The notes beneath the pieces were generated by a model, which saw only the letters and a list, made by a program, of their open reading frames with translations, was not told the DNA's origin and ran no database searches. The translations under genes were made by a program, and so were the position numbers. From Hymenobacter cellulosivorans (lineage in GTDB: Bacteria > Bacteroidota > Bacteroidia > Cytophagales > Hymenobacteraceae), in the NCBI RefSeq assembly GCF_022919135.1, contig NZ_CP095049.1:2236501-2300500 (forward strand): DNA of 64,000 bases, written 5' to 3'. Each line of letters begins with the position of its first letter. Positions within the stretch are counted from its first letter, which is position 1. Below, piece after piece: positions 53,248 through 61,784 of the stretch.

Positions 53248-54963
53248 CTAGGCGTGGAAGTTCTGTCCGTGGGTGGTAGTGGCCACGACGCCGCGGCGCA
53301 CCACGAAGTCGCCGAACCGTTCGGCGGGCTGCCGCTCGGCGGCGTAGGCTTCGAGCAGGGGCGTGAGTTCCTGCAGGATTCCGTCCTCGTCGAGCATCTC
53401 GCGGTAGAGCTTGTTGAGCCGCTCCCCGGCGTGGTTAGCCCCTAAGTATAAGTTATATCGGCCAATTGCGCGGCCCACCAGGCCGATTTCGCCCAGGTAT
53501 GGCCGGGCGCAGCCATTGGGGCACCCCGTCATCCGAATCAGGATGCCGTCGTCGGTCAGGTTGTTGGCCCGGATGACCTGGTCAATCCGGTCGAGCAGCT
53601 GCGGAAGGTAACGCTCAGCTTCCGCAAAGGCCAGGGAGCAAGTGTTTAACGCAACGCAGGCCAGGGCGTTAAGCCGTAGCGTAGTTTGCTTTTCGGTCTT
53701 GCTCCACACCCCGTTTTCCTCCAGAATAGTCTGCAGCCGGGCCCGGTGCTTGGGACTTACGTTGGCAATGGTCAGGTTCTGGTTGCCGGTCAGGCGAAAC
53801 TCGCCGGTGTGGAAACCGGCAATTTCACGCAGGGCGGTTTTGAGTAGGTAGCCCGGCTTGTCGTACACCCGGCCGCCCTCGATGTGCAGCGTCACGTGGG
53901 CCTGTCCGTCCTTACCGCCGCTCCAGCCGAAAGCATCCCCCGAGGTTTCGAAGCGGTAAGGGCGGGCCGGAGTTAGCGCGTAGCCCAGGCGCTGGTGCAG
54001 TTCAGCCACGAAGGCGTCGAGGCCGAATTTGTCGATGGTGTACTTGAGGCGGCTAAACTTGCGGTTTTCGCGGTTGCCCCAGTCGCGCTGAATCGTCAGT
54101 ACTTTCTCGCACACGTCCACCACTTTATCGGCCGGTACGAAGCCGATAAGGTCGGCCAGGCGCGGGTACGTTTCGGGCATCCCGAAGGTCATGCCCATAC
54201 CGCCGCCGATGGCCACGTTGAAGCCCAGCAGCTGGCCTTTGTGCTCAATGGCAATCAGGCCAATGTCGTTGGCAAACACGTCGGCGTCGTTGGTCGGCGG
54301 CACGGCCAGGGCAATCTTGAACTTGCGGGGCAAATACGTCTTGCCGTAAATCGGCTCGAAGTCTTCCTGCTCGCCCTCATTGATGGCGCTGGAGTAGGTC
54401 GATTCGCCGTTCAGCCACAAATCCCAGTAGGCCGTGGTGCGGGGCGTGAGGTGGTTGCTGATGGCCACCGAGGTTTCGTACACCTGCCGGTGCAATTCGG
54501 ATTCCTGGGGATTGGAGCTGCACATCACGTTGCGGTTCACGTCGCCGCAGCCCGCTATGCTGTCCATCAGCACCTGGTTGAAGCCGGCAATGGTCTGCTG
54601 TAAGTCGCGCTTGAGTACGCCGTGGAGCTGGAAGGTCTGGCGGGTGGTGAGCTTGATCGTGCCGTTGGCGTAGGCGTCGCTCAGGGCGTCCATGCGCTGC
54701 CACTGGTCGGCCGAGGCCACGCCGCCGGGCACCCGCACCCGAATCATGAAGGAGTAGAGCGGCTCCAGTTTCTGGCGTTTCCGCTCACTTTCCAGGTCCC
54801 GGTCGGTTTGCTGGTAGGAGCCGTGAAACTTAATCAGGTGGGTGTCGTCGGGGTTCAGAGCACCCGTCACCCGGTTCTGCAGGCTCTCGTCGATGGTACC
54901 GCGTAGGTAGTTGCTAGCGTCCTTGACGTGCTCGACTTCGGAAAGCTTTATAGTCTCAGCCAT
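53248..54963 (-). CDS. cysI: Sulfite reductase hemoprotein (nitrite/sulfite reductase family)
   Basis: A 571-residue siroheme/4Fe-4S enzyme. Cluster ligands C436, C442 (ACVALNTC), C481 and C485 (GCPNGC) correspond closely to E. coli CysI C434, C440, C479 and C483, and the siroheme-binding Arg/Lys residues appear in TTRQTFQLHGVLK. The N-terminal residues YLRGTI and GALNPDDTHLIKFHGSYQQ also match CysI. It reduces sulfite to sulfide with electrons from CysJ, which is encoded in the same cluster. Its ATG overlaps the stop of the DUF2490 gene (TAATG), so translation is coupled. Confidence 0.94.
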   Translation of the reverse strand: MAETIKLSEVEHVKDASNYLRGTIDESLQNRVTGALNPDDTHLIKFHGSYQQTDRDLESERKRQKLEPLYSFMIRVRVPGGVASADQWQRMDALSDAYANGTIKLTTRQTFQLHGVLKRDLQQTIAGFNQVLMDSIAGCGDVNRNVMCSSNPQESELHRQVYETSVAISNHLTPRTTAYWDLWLNGESTYSSAINEGEQEDFEPIYGKTYLPRKFKIALAVPPTNDADVFANDIGLIAIEHKGQLLGFNVAIGGGMGMTFGMPETYPRLADLIGFVPADKVVDVCEKVLTIQRDWGNRENRKFSRLKYTIDKFGLDAFVAELHQRLGYALTPARPYRFETSGDAFGWSGGKDGQAHVTLHIEGGRVYDKPGYLLKTALREIAGFHTGEFRLTGNQNLTIANVSPKHRARLQTILEENGVWSKTEKQTTLRLNALACVALNTCSLAFAEAERYLPQLLDRIDQVIRANNLTDDGILIRMTGCPNGCARPYLGEIGLVGRAIGRYNLYLGANHAGERLNKLYREMLDEDGILQELTPLLEAYAAERQPAERFGDFVVRRGVVATTTHGQNFHA

Positions 54964-55754
54964 TACGGTTGGGGAGTTACGGGGGAAGGAGAAGCAGGCG
55001 TAGGCGCCGTGGCTACGGCGGGCCGCAAATCGAAATTGTGGAAGTAGAAAAGCCGGATGGTGTGTTGGTTACGGTACACATTGCCGGCCGGCAGCTGCTG
55101 AAACAGGTGCATGTAGCCGCCCTGCAGCTGGGCGTGCTTGTTGACCTGATACACCAGGCCCGCAAACAAGCGGTTCTGGTCGAAGTAGTTGAGGCGGATT
55201 TCCTTGCCGAAATTCATCATCACCTCGTTGTTCAGGAGAAACTGTACCCCGCCCGGCTCGAAGCCACGCTTAGAAAGAGGCAGAAACAGGGCCGCGTTGT
55301 AGCGGGTGCGGTAGTTGAAGTCGAACTCGTCGAGCCGCTCGTTGCTGCGAATCGTGCGCCGAAACCGTTCTTCCAGCCGCACCCACTGCATCAGCCGGGC
55401 CTTCGGGAATTTAGTAAACCACTGCACCTGCTGCCAGGGCCGGTGCTCGGCCTGCCCGATGGTGCGGGCCCCGTCGGGGAAGTGGTGCACGTAGGCGTAG
55501 CCCCCGGTTAGGCGCACGTCGTCGGTGAGGTAGTAGGTCAGCCCGAAGCGGGCCACGCTTTGGAAAGCCGACTCCACAAAATGGTCGTGCAGGCGCAGGT
55601 GCAAATCGGTCCAGGAGCCCCAGTGCTGGGAGAAGCGGGTCTGGTTGAACACGCCCAGCCAGGTCTGCTGCTCGCGCACGTACTCCTTTTGGGCATGCAG
55701 CGGAGCGGCGGCCAGTAGGAACAGCAGGATGGTAAGCAGTGGCAGGCGTTTCAT
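54963..55754 (-). CDS. DUF2490 outer-membrane protein
   Basis: A 263-residue protein with a signal peptide (MKRLPLLTILLFLLAAAPLHAQ) and a run of about ten amphipathic strands rich in Trp, Tyr, Arg and His (GSWTDLHLRLHDHF, RLMQWVRLEERFRRTI), typical of DUF2490 barrels. A Pro/Ala/Thr-rich tail (PTPASPSPVTPQP) follows the last strand. The function is unknown. Its stop overlaps the cysI start by one base, and the TonB-dependent receptor gene ends 93 bases upstream, so it may assist outer-membrane uptake of a sulfur compound. That role is inference from context. Confidence 0.85.
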   Translation of the reverse strand: MKRLPLLTILLFLLAAAPLHAQKEYVREQQTWLGVFNQTRFSQHWGSWTDLHLRLHDHFVESAFQSVARFGLTYYLTDDVRLTGGYAYVHHFPDGARTIGQAEHRPWQQVQWFTKFPKARLMQWVRLEERFRRTIRSNERLDEFDFNYRTRYNAALFLPLSKRGFEPGGVQFLLNNEVMMNFGKEIRLNYFDQNRLFAGLVYQVNKHAQLQGGYMHLFQQLPAGNVYRNQHTIRLFYFHNFDLRPAVATAPTPASPSPVTPQP

Positions 55755-55847
55755 GGCAGAAATGGGTTAAAAGCTTGAAGACCGAGGCTAAATCGTTGTC
55801 ATGTCTCCTGCTGGACGACAGGACGTTCTTTTTCTGTTGTTTCTTCG

Positions 55848-58787
55848 TTACCGGATTACCGTGTTGTCAAACGTCAGGGCCACGTAGTAGAGGCCGCCAA
55901 TGGTGGGGCCGGCGGCGTACTGGATGTAGCGGTTGTTGAGCAGGTTGGCGCCGCCTACTTTGATGGTGGCTTTCACGGCCGGAATCCGCACGTTTACCTG
56001 GGCATCCACGGTCTGGTAGGCGGGCACCTGGCCGTTGGCCAGCGGACTTTCCCAGAGGAAGGAGCTCTGGCGGCGCCACACCACGTTGAAGCCCAGGTTG
56101 CGCACTACTTCGCGGTTGCCGAAGTTGAGGTTGGTGGCCCACTTGGGCGTGTTGAAGCCCGTCACGAAGATGTCAGACTGCTCGTTGGTGCGGATGTCGT
56201 TGTAGCTCACGTTGCCGCCCACGGTAAACTTCTGGAAGAAGTTGTAGGTCAGGCCTAGCGTGGAGCCGTAGCTGCGGTACTTGTTCAGGGCGTTGGTGTA
56301 CACGCGGTACCGGTCCTGGCGGGCACCGCGGTTGCTGGTCAGGGCGGCCAGCACGGCTTCGTCGGTGCCGACCTGCACCTGTTCCCCGGCGGCATTTTTC
56401 GGCACGCTCACCTCCACCTGGCCCAGGAAACCGGAGTACACATTATAGTAAGCGTCGGCATCGACGGACACGCGGTTGTCGAACAGCACGCTGCGGTAAC
56501 CCACTTCGTAGGCATTAATCTGCTCGGGCTGCTCGGTGGGCAGGTTGCCGACTTGCAGCAGGGCGCGGTTGGCCAGCGCGGCGCGGGTGCGTTTCTGGTC
56601 GGTGGTGCCGGTGCCGTTGTCGGCGGCCACGGCCTGGTTCACGGCCGCGTTGAAGGTCGAAATGGAAGCCAGGGTGTAGGAGTTGTCGAGGTAGTTCAGG
56701 CCTTCATTCACGCGGGCCAGGCCGCCCACGCGGCGCACGTTGCCGTTGTTGACGAACGACAGGGCCTCAAACAACGACGGGAAGCGCCAGCCGTTTTGGT
56801 ACGACGCCCGGAAGTTGTGCTTGGCTGCCAAGGTGTATACGGCCGCCACCCGCGGGTTGAGCTTGGGGTTGAACTCGGGGTTGTAGTCGGCCCGGAGCGA
56901 GGCGGTCAGCTTGAGGCGGTTGCTGAAGAACTCCCGGCTGGCCTGCACGAAGCCGCCCACTTTCTTGTAGTACTGGTTCTGGCCGCCGGCCTGGGTGCGC
57001 TCGGCCAGGGGCTTGCTGAAATCCACGAAGTTGTTGCCGTCGGGAATCACCTCGTAGAGCCGGGAGTCGGCCCCGATGAGCACGTCGGCAAACTTGACGC
57101 GCGGCCCCAGGTTCCAGATGGCCTCGGTGTGGTAGGTGTGGCTGCGCTGGGTGAGGGCCGCGCCGCCGGGCACGGGCGCACCTTTCACGTTCACGCCGCT
57201 GTCCCAGTTATTGGTTTTCACAATCTGGTTTTTCAGCTCGTTGAAGGCCGCGGTGCCGGGCACGGCGCGGCCGGCATCGGCGGCCACGCGGGCCTGCTGC
57301 ATAGCGTCGGGCAGGGATGCTCCCGCGTTGAGCTGACTGAGCAGCGCGGCGCGGAACTTGTCGCCCCAGCCCGTGCCGGTGCCGGCCACGTTGGTGGTGC
57401 TGGTCGCGCCGTTCTGCAAATCCAGGTTCAGCGCCAGCGGGTTGAGGTTGTAGGAGTCGCCGGTGTCCTCGATGAGCATATAGGCCCGGGCCGTGAAGTC
57501 CTGGCCCTTGAGCTCCACCTTGTGATTCTGCACCGTCACGCCGTCGAGCTGAATCTTGTTGCCGCGCTGAAACACGCCGTCCATCAGCCCGTAGCGGTAG
57601 CCGTAGCTTAGCTCCAGCTTGTCGGTGAGCTTGTAGTGCAAACTGGCATCCACCTTGGCGTTGCGCACGATGGGGTTGGTCAAATCCCGCTCGTAGTAGC
57701 CGGTGCGACGCACGTTGAAGGTTTCGGTGCGGCCGTTGTAGGGAATGGTGATGGCCACGTTGCCGGCGTTGTCGTCGCCGTAGCGGTTCCAAAGGTCGGC
57801 GGCGGGGTTCTGCTCGCCGCTGAGCTCGGCAAAGCGCGGGTTGGCCGACGAGGCCGTTTGCGGATTCTGGTCAATCTGCGTGTTGGCCAGCCAGTCGGTG
57901 CCGCGCAGAAAGCTGCCGTTCACTTTGTAAGCCCAGCGCTGCGACGCGCCCAGCACCTGGGCCCAGCGCACGGCCGTTTCGGTCAGCACGCTCGGGTCCC
58001 GGTCGATGCCATCCACGTGGTTTACGCCCACTTTTTGGTATACGCTCAGGCCCTGGTAGGTAAAGGGGCTCTTGGTCGTTAGGTTAGCCATGCCGTTGAT
58101 GGCGTTCATGCCATACAGGGCCGAGGCCGCGCCGGGCGTGATTTCCACGCTGGCAATATCGAGCTCCGTGGGCCCAATGGCGTTGCCCAGCGGCACGCCT
58201 AGGGTGGCCGCCTGCATATCCACGCCATCGACGAGCTGCATGAAGCGGAAGTTGTTGGGGATATTAAAGCCCCGGGTGTTGGGTACCTTAAAGGTGAGGC
58301 TCGACGTGGTCATCTGTACGCCCTTCACGTTTTCCAGCGCGTCGTAAAAGCTCGGGGCGGGCGTTTCCTTAATAGCCCGGATGTCGAGCTTCTCAATGGC
58401 TACCGGGGAGCGAAGCCGGCTTTCCTCCACCCGCGAAGCCGATACCACCACCTCATTGGTCAGCACCGCCCGCGACTCCAGGGCCACCGACAGCGGGCTG
58501 GTTGCACTCACAATTTCCACTTCCTTGGCCTCGTAGCCCAGCATGTTGAAGACGAGGGTAAACGGAAACTTCAGCTTCGACTTCAGGGAAAACTTGCCGT
58601 TGGCGTCGCTCAGCACACCGGTCGTGCCGTTCTTCACGCTGATGCTCACGCCGGGCAGGGGCAGCTGGGTGCCGTTTTCGCGCACCACGCCGCTGATGGC
58701 AATAATATCGTCCTGGGCGTGGGCCGGGGCCAGGCTGGCCGCCACTAGCAGCGGGGCCACAATAGAAGTAGTAACTATTTTTCTCAT
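55848..58787 (-). CDS. TonB-dependent receptor in the sulfur cluster
   Basis: 979 residues from the ATG at 58785-58787, selected because a signal peptide follows (MRKIVTTSIVAPLLVAASLAPAHAQ). A CarboxypepD_reg-like domain (ISGVVRENGTQLPLPGVSISV), a plug domain (ALENVKGVQMTTSSLTFKVPNTRGFNIPNN-type region; EITPGAASALYGMNAINGMANL) and a long barrel follow. It resembles the CirA/outer-membrane cobalamin type more than SusC: there is no SusD partner next to it. Position between cysJ and cysI suggests uptake of a sulfur source, sulfonate ester, or a metal/tetrapyrrole linked to siroheme. The 214-base 5' gap suggests an additional promoter. Confidence 0.92.
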   Translation of the reverse strand: MRKIVTTSIVAPLLVAASLAPAHAQDDIIAISGVVRENGTQLPLPGVSISVKNGTTGVLSDANGKFSLKSKLKFPFTLVFNMLGYEAKEVEIVSATSPLSVALESRAVLTNEVVVSASRVEESRLRSPVAIEKLDIRAIKETPAPSFYDALENVKGVQMTTSSLTFKVPNTRGFNIPNNFRFMQLVDGVDMQAATLGVPLGNAIGPTELDIASVEITPGAASALYGMNAINGMANLTTKSPFTYQGLSVYQKVGVNHVDGIDRDPSVLTETAVRWAQVLGASQRWAYKVNGSFLRGTDWLANTQIDQNPQTASSANPRFAELSGEQNPAADLWNRYGDDNAGNVAITIPYNGRTETFNVRRTGYYERDLTNPIVRNAKVDASLHYKLTDKLELSYGYRYGLMDGVFQRGNKIQLDGVTVQNHKVELKGQDFTARAYMLIEDTGDSYNLNPLALNLDLQNGATSTTNVAGTGTGWGDKFRAALLSQLNAGASLPDAMQQARVAADAGRAVPGTAAFNELKNQIVKTNNWDSGVNVKGAPVPGGAALTQRSHTYHTEAIWNLGPRVKFADVLIGADSRLYEVIPDGNNFVDFSKPLAERTQAGGQNQYYKKVGGFVQASREFFSNRLKLTASLRADYNPEFNPKLNPRVAAVYTLAAKHNFRASYQNGWRFPSLFEALSFVNNGNVRRVGGLARVNEGLNYLDNSYTLASISTFNAAVNQAVAADNGTGTTDQKRTRAALANRALLQVGNLPTEQPEQINAYEVGYRSVLFDNRVSVDADAYYNVYSGFLGQVEVSVPKNAAGEQVQVGTDEAVLAALTSNRGARQDRYRVYTNALNKYRSYGSTLGLTYNFFQKFTVGGNVSYNDIRTNEQSDIFVTGFNTPKWATNLNFGNREVVRNLGFNVVWRRQSSFLWESPLANGQVPAYQTVDAQVNVRIPAVKATIKVGGANLLNNRYIQYAAGPTIGGLYYVALTFDNTVIR

Positions 58788-59001
58788 GATCTGGAAAGCA
58801 GGATTGAAAGGAAGAGGCAGGCGGCGCGGGTCGGCCACGGCTGGTAGGCCGCCCGGTTTTCAGGCGCGGCTACAACAACATCGGTTCGGGCAAACCAGAG
58901 CAGGCAGGCTGGCCGAAAGGAAGCGAGGCAGGCAGTAGGAGTGACTTTTTGAGCAGGTCGAAATCCTACCCTTCGGGCCGCGTCTCGACAACTGTTTGGG
59001 G
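58788..59001 (-). promoter_or_regulatory. Leader region of the TonB-dependent receptor gene
   Basis: A 214-base gap inside the cys cluster, with a possible stem-loop at 58957-58989: outer 5-bp pairs (GTCGA/TCGAC) around an inner CCC-GAA-GGG hairpin. It lies near the 5' end of the gap in the direction of transcription. No known riboswitch class was recognised, but an internal promoter or attenuator would fit here. Confidence 0.3.
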
Positions 59002-60840
59002 TTAATACACATCCTCCAGGTAGCGGCGCTGCTTTTTGAGCACCCGCAGGTAGTCAGCGGCGTCTTCGGCCGAGCAGTCGGCTTCGCGCTGCACCACTTG
59101 CTTGAGGGCCTCCTGAATGGCCGAGCCCAGGCGGGCCTTGTCGCCACAGACGTAGAAGTGGGCCCCGTTTTCGAGCCAGCCATACACGTCCCGGGATTTT
59201 TCCAGCAGGCGGTGCTGTACGTAGATTTTCTCGGCCTGGTCGCGGCTAAATGCCACGTCGAGGTGGCGCAAGGTGCCGCGCTTGAGGTGCTGCAGCCACT
59301 CGGTCTGGTACAGGAAGTCGGTGGTGAAGTTGGGGTTGCCAAAAAACAGCCAGTTGCGGCCCTCGGCCCCCAGCTCCACGCGCTCCTCCACAAAGGCCCG
59401 GAACGGAGCCACGCCCGTGCCCGCGCCCACCATAATGATGTCGGTAGCCGCGTCCTGGGGCAGCTTGAAGTACTCGTTGCGCTCCACGAAGACCCGGGCC
59501 GTATGGTCAATTTCCAGCCGGTCGGCCAGGTGCGAGGAGCACACGCCGTGCTTGGTGCGGCCGTGGGCAGCGTAGCGCACCGCGCCCACCGTCAGGTGTA
59601 CTTCCTCCGGGTGTACCAGCAAGCTGCTGGCAATAGAGTAGGCCCGGGCCGGTAAGGGCCGCAGCACCGCCGCTAGTTGCTCGGCCGACAATTCGGCCGG
59701 AAATTCGCGCAGCAGATCGGCCACGTCGCGGCCGTAGACGTACTGTTGGAGCTGCGGAATATCGGTGACAATGCCGGCCAGCGGCTTGTGCTGCGGAGCT
59801 ATGGCGGCGTAGCGCTCCAGCACGTCGCGGGTCAGCACCGAGAGCTCCAGCTTCTGCGTCAGGGCCGTGCCCAGCTCAAACTCCACGCCCGAGAGCTGAA
59901 TGGGGGCTGCGCCGTCCAGCCGGGCCGTTTTCAAGACTTCCTCCACCAGCGCTTCGCCGTTGCGCGGCACCACTGACAGGGCGTCGCCGGGCTCGTAGTG
60001 CAGACCCGAGTCGACTAAGGACAACTCGATGTGGTAGGTTTCTTTGCTGGAGCCACGGCCGTTAAGCTGAATCTTTTCCAGCACCGTAGCCTCAAACGGG
60101 TTGTGGTGGGAATACTGCTCCGGGGCCGTCAGTATTTCGGTGGCGGTTACGTGGCCGTTGCCACTTACGTGCCCACCATTGGCTGCTGAGGTTTCGGCGG
60201 CAATGACGTTGAGCACCCGGTCGGCCCACTGCTGGGCGGTTTCCTGGTAGTCCACGTCGCACTCGACCCGCTCCAGCAGGCGCCGGGCCCCGAGTTCGGC
60301 CAGGCGCTCATCGAATTCCCGGCCGGTCTGGCAGAACTGCACGTAGCTTTTGTCGCCCAGGGCCAGCACCGAGTAGCGCAAATCGGGCAGTTTAGGGGCG
60401 CGGCTGCTGAGCAGAAACTGGTGTAGCTCCTCGGCCGCCACCGGCGGCTCACCCTCACCCTGAGTACTGACCACGAGCAAGAGCTGCTGCTCAGTTTTAA
60501 GGGTGCGAGTGGCATAGTCGTTCACGTCCTGTACCGTTACTTCTACGCCGCGCTGCTTGGCTTTTTCGGCCGTCTGCTGGGCTACTTTCTTGCTGTTGCC
60601 GGTCTGGGAGCCGTAGAGAATCGTGAGCTTGGAGGCAGCTGTTGGGGGTACGGCGGCCGTTTGCGGTGCTGCCTGTACCTGCAGGGCGTTCTGCACCTCA
60701 CTGCGGCCCGCCGAAGTGCGGCCGTAGAAATAACCGCTCAGCCAGATTAGCTGCTGGTCGGAGAGGCCCGTGGTCAGGCGCTGCAACGTGGTATCGTCGA
60801 GGCCCAGGGGCAGCGTCTGGTCTTGGGAAAGAAGGCTCAT
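59002..60840 (-). CDS. cysJ: Sulfite reductase flavoprotein subunit
   Basis: 612 residues from the ATG at 60838-60840 (E. coli CysJ has 599), followed by LLSQDQTLPLGLDDTTLQRL. Domains in order: flavodoxin-like FMN domain (LTILYGSQTGNSKKVAQQ; STQGEGEPP), a connecting FAD domain (ARAYSIASS-type RAYSIASS) and an NADPH domain (GAGTGVAPFRAFVEER; WLFFGNPN) ending with the family's typical RRYLEDVY. It passes electrons from NADPH through FAD and FMN to CysI. It is cytoplasmic. It lies 79 bases downstream of cobA. Confidence 0.94.
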   Translation of the reverse strand: MSLLSQDQTLPLGLDDTTLQRLTTGLSDQQLIWLSGYFYGRTSAGRSEVQNALQVQAAPQTAAVPPTAASKLTILYGSQTGNSKKVAQQTAEKAKQRGVEVTVQDVNDYATRTLKTEQQLLLVVSTQGEGEPPVAAEELHQFLLSSRAPKLPDLRYSVLALGDKSYVQFCQTGREFDERLAELGARRLLERVECDVDYQETAQQWADRVLNVIAAETSAANGGHVSGNGHVTATEILTAPEQYSHHNPFEATVLEKIQLNGRGSSKETYHIELSLVDSGLHYEPGDALSVVPRNGEALVEEVLKTARLDGAAPIQLSGVEFELGTALTQKLELSVLTRDVLERYAAIAPQHKPLAGIVTDIPQLQQYVYGRDVADLLREFPAELSAEQLAAVLRPLPARAYSIASSLLVHPEEVHLTVGAVRYAAHGRTKHGVCSSHLADRLEIDHTARVFVERNEYFKLPQDAATDIIMVGAGTGVAPFRAFVEERVELGAEGRNWLFFGNPNFTTDFLYQTEWLQHLKRGTLRHLDVAFSRDQAEKIYVQHRLLEKSRDVYGWLENGAHFYVCGDKARLGSAIQEALKQVVQREADCSAEDAADYLRVLKKQRRYLEDVY

Positions 60841-60919
60841 GGCTAGCGGGAATAGAATGCGGAAAGAGTAGGCTAGGCGGGCGTTATTACTTAAGGCTCG
60901 ACCTGACGTTTTTTTATGA

Positions 60920-61714
60920 TCAGGCCACTTCGGCGTAGGAAAGCAGTTCGGAAAACACGGTCGGCACTCCTGCATCAGCCTTGGCCAGCCGGGCTACTTC
61001 GCCGATGATAATGATGGCCGGCGCCCCAAGGCCGGCTGCGGCAGCCCGCTCCGGCAGCTGCGCCACCGGGCCTGTCACGAGGCGGGCCGTGGCGAGGGTA
61101 CCGTTCTGCACAATGGCCGCCGGAACCTCGCTTTGCCCGTTCTGGCTGAATATTTCCACGATGCGCTCCAGTTGACTCAGACCCATCAGAATAACGGACG
61201 TGGTGCGTGAGCGGGCTGCCTCCGTTACGGCCGCCGACAGCTCGCCGGTGGCCGTCGTAGCTGTGATTACTTGGAACCCTTCACTAGCGCCGCGGTGCGT
61301 GACGGGGATGCCCACGCTGCCCGCCGCTGCTACGGCGCTGCTGATGCCGGGCACGTAGTCGGTGAGCAGGCCGTGCTGCTCGGCGTAGAGCATTTCCTCC
61401 CGGCCCCGGCCAAACACAAATGGGTCGCCACCCTTGAGCCGCACCACGTGGCCGTATCGCCGGGCGCTGTCCACGATGAGGGCGTTGATTTCATCTTGCC
61501 CATAGCTGCGCATACCACGGCGCTTGCCCACGAAAACTTGTGGGGCCCCGGGCCGCACGTAGCGGAGCAGGTCGTTGTTGGCCAGCGCGTCGTAGAGCAC
61601 CACGTCGGCCTCGCCCAGCACCCGCACACCTTTCAGCGTGAAGAGCTCCGGGTCGCCGGGGCCCGCGCCAAGCACGGTCAGCCGGGGCAGCAGAGGAGAA
61701 GGGAAGTTGGACAT
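60920..61714 (-). CDS. cobA: Uroporphyrinogen-III C-methyltransferase
   Basis: 264 residues from the ATG at 61712-61714; an ATG at 61745-61747 would add 11 residues. The SAM-binding start LTVLGAGPGDPELFTLKG, the RLKGGDPFVFGRGREE segment and GIPVTHRGA are the standard SUMT motifs. The enzyme makes precorrin-2 from uroporphyrinogen III, feeding the siroheme-synthase domain at 51658-53184, which together do the work of the single CysG of enterobacteria. It lies between cysN and cysJ in the sulfate cluster. Confidence 0.95.
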   Translation of the reverse strand: MSNFPSPLLPRLTVLGAGPGDPELFTLKGVRVLGEADVVLYDALANNDLLRYVRPGAPQVFVGKRRGMRSYGQDEINALIVDSARRYGHVVRLKGGDPFVFGRGREEMLYAEQHGLLTDYVPGISSAVAAAGSVGIPVTHRGASEGFQVITATTATGELSAAVTEAARSRTTSVILMGLSQLERIVEIFSQNGQSEVPAAIVQNGTLATARLVTGPVAQLPERAAAAGLGAPAIIIIGEVARLAKADAGVPTVFSELLSYAEVA

Positions 61715-61741
61715 GGTACGGTGAAAAGGAAAGATGTTGGT

Positions 61742-61770
61742 TGTCATGTCGGCCAGCGGGAGACATGACA
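61742..61770. repeat. Small hairpin between cysN and cobA
   Basis: TGTCATGTC and its exact complement are separated by 11 bases. It lies in the 70-base gap between cysN and cobA. It may act as an mRNA processing or stability element, or be a dispersed repeat; a shorter related stretch (TTGTCATGTCTCCTGC) occurs at 55797. Confidence 0.4.
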
Positions 61771-61784
61771 TTCTGAGGGCTGCT

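Noticed and set aside
56553..57611. Open frame of 352 codons antisense to the TonB-dependent receptor, and similar ones at 5952-6680, 15033-16202 and 61734-62906
   Set aside because: Same cause: third-position GC bias leaves the opposite strand free of stops. The sense-strand genes are well supported.
58957..58989. Leader considered as a SAM riboswitch
   Set aside because: The small nested hairpin does not show the conserved cores of the SAM classes I can recall. It is kept only as an unassigned structure.
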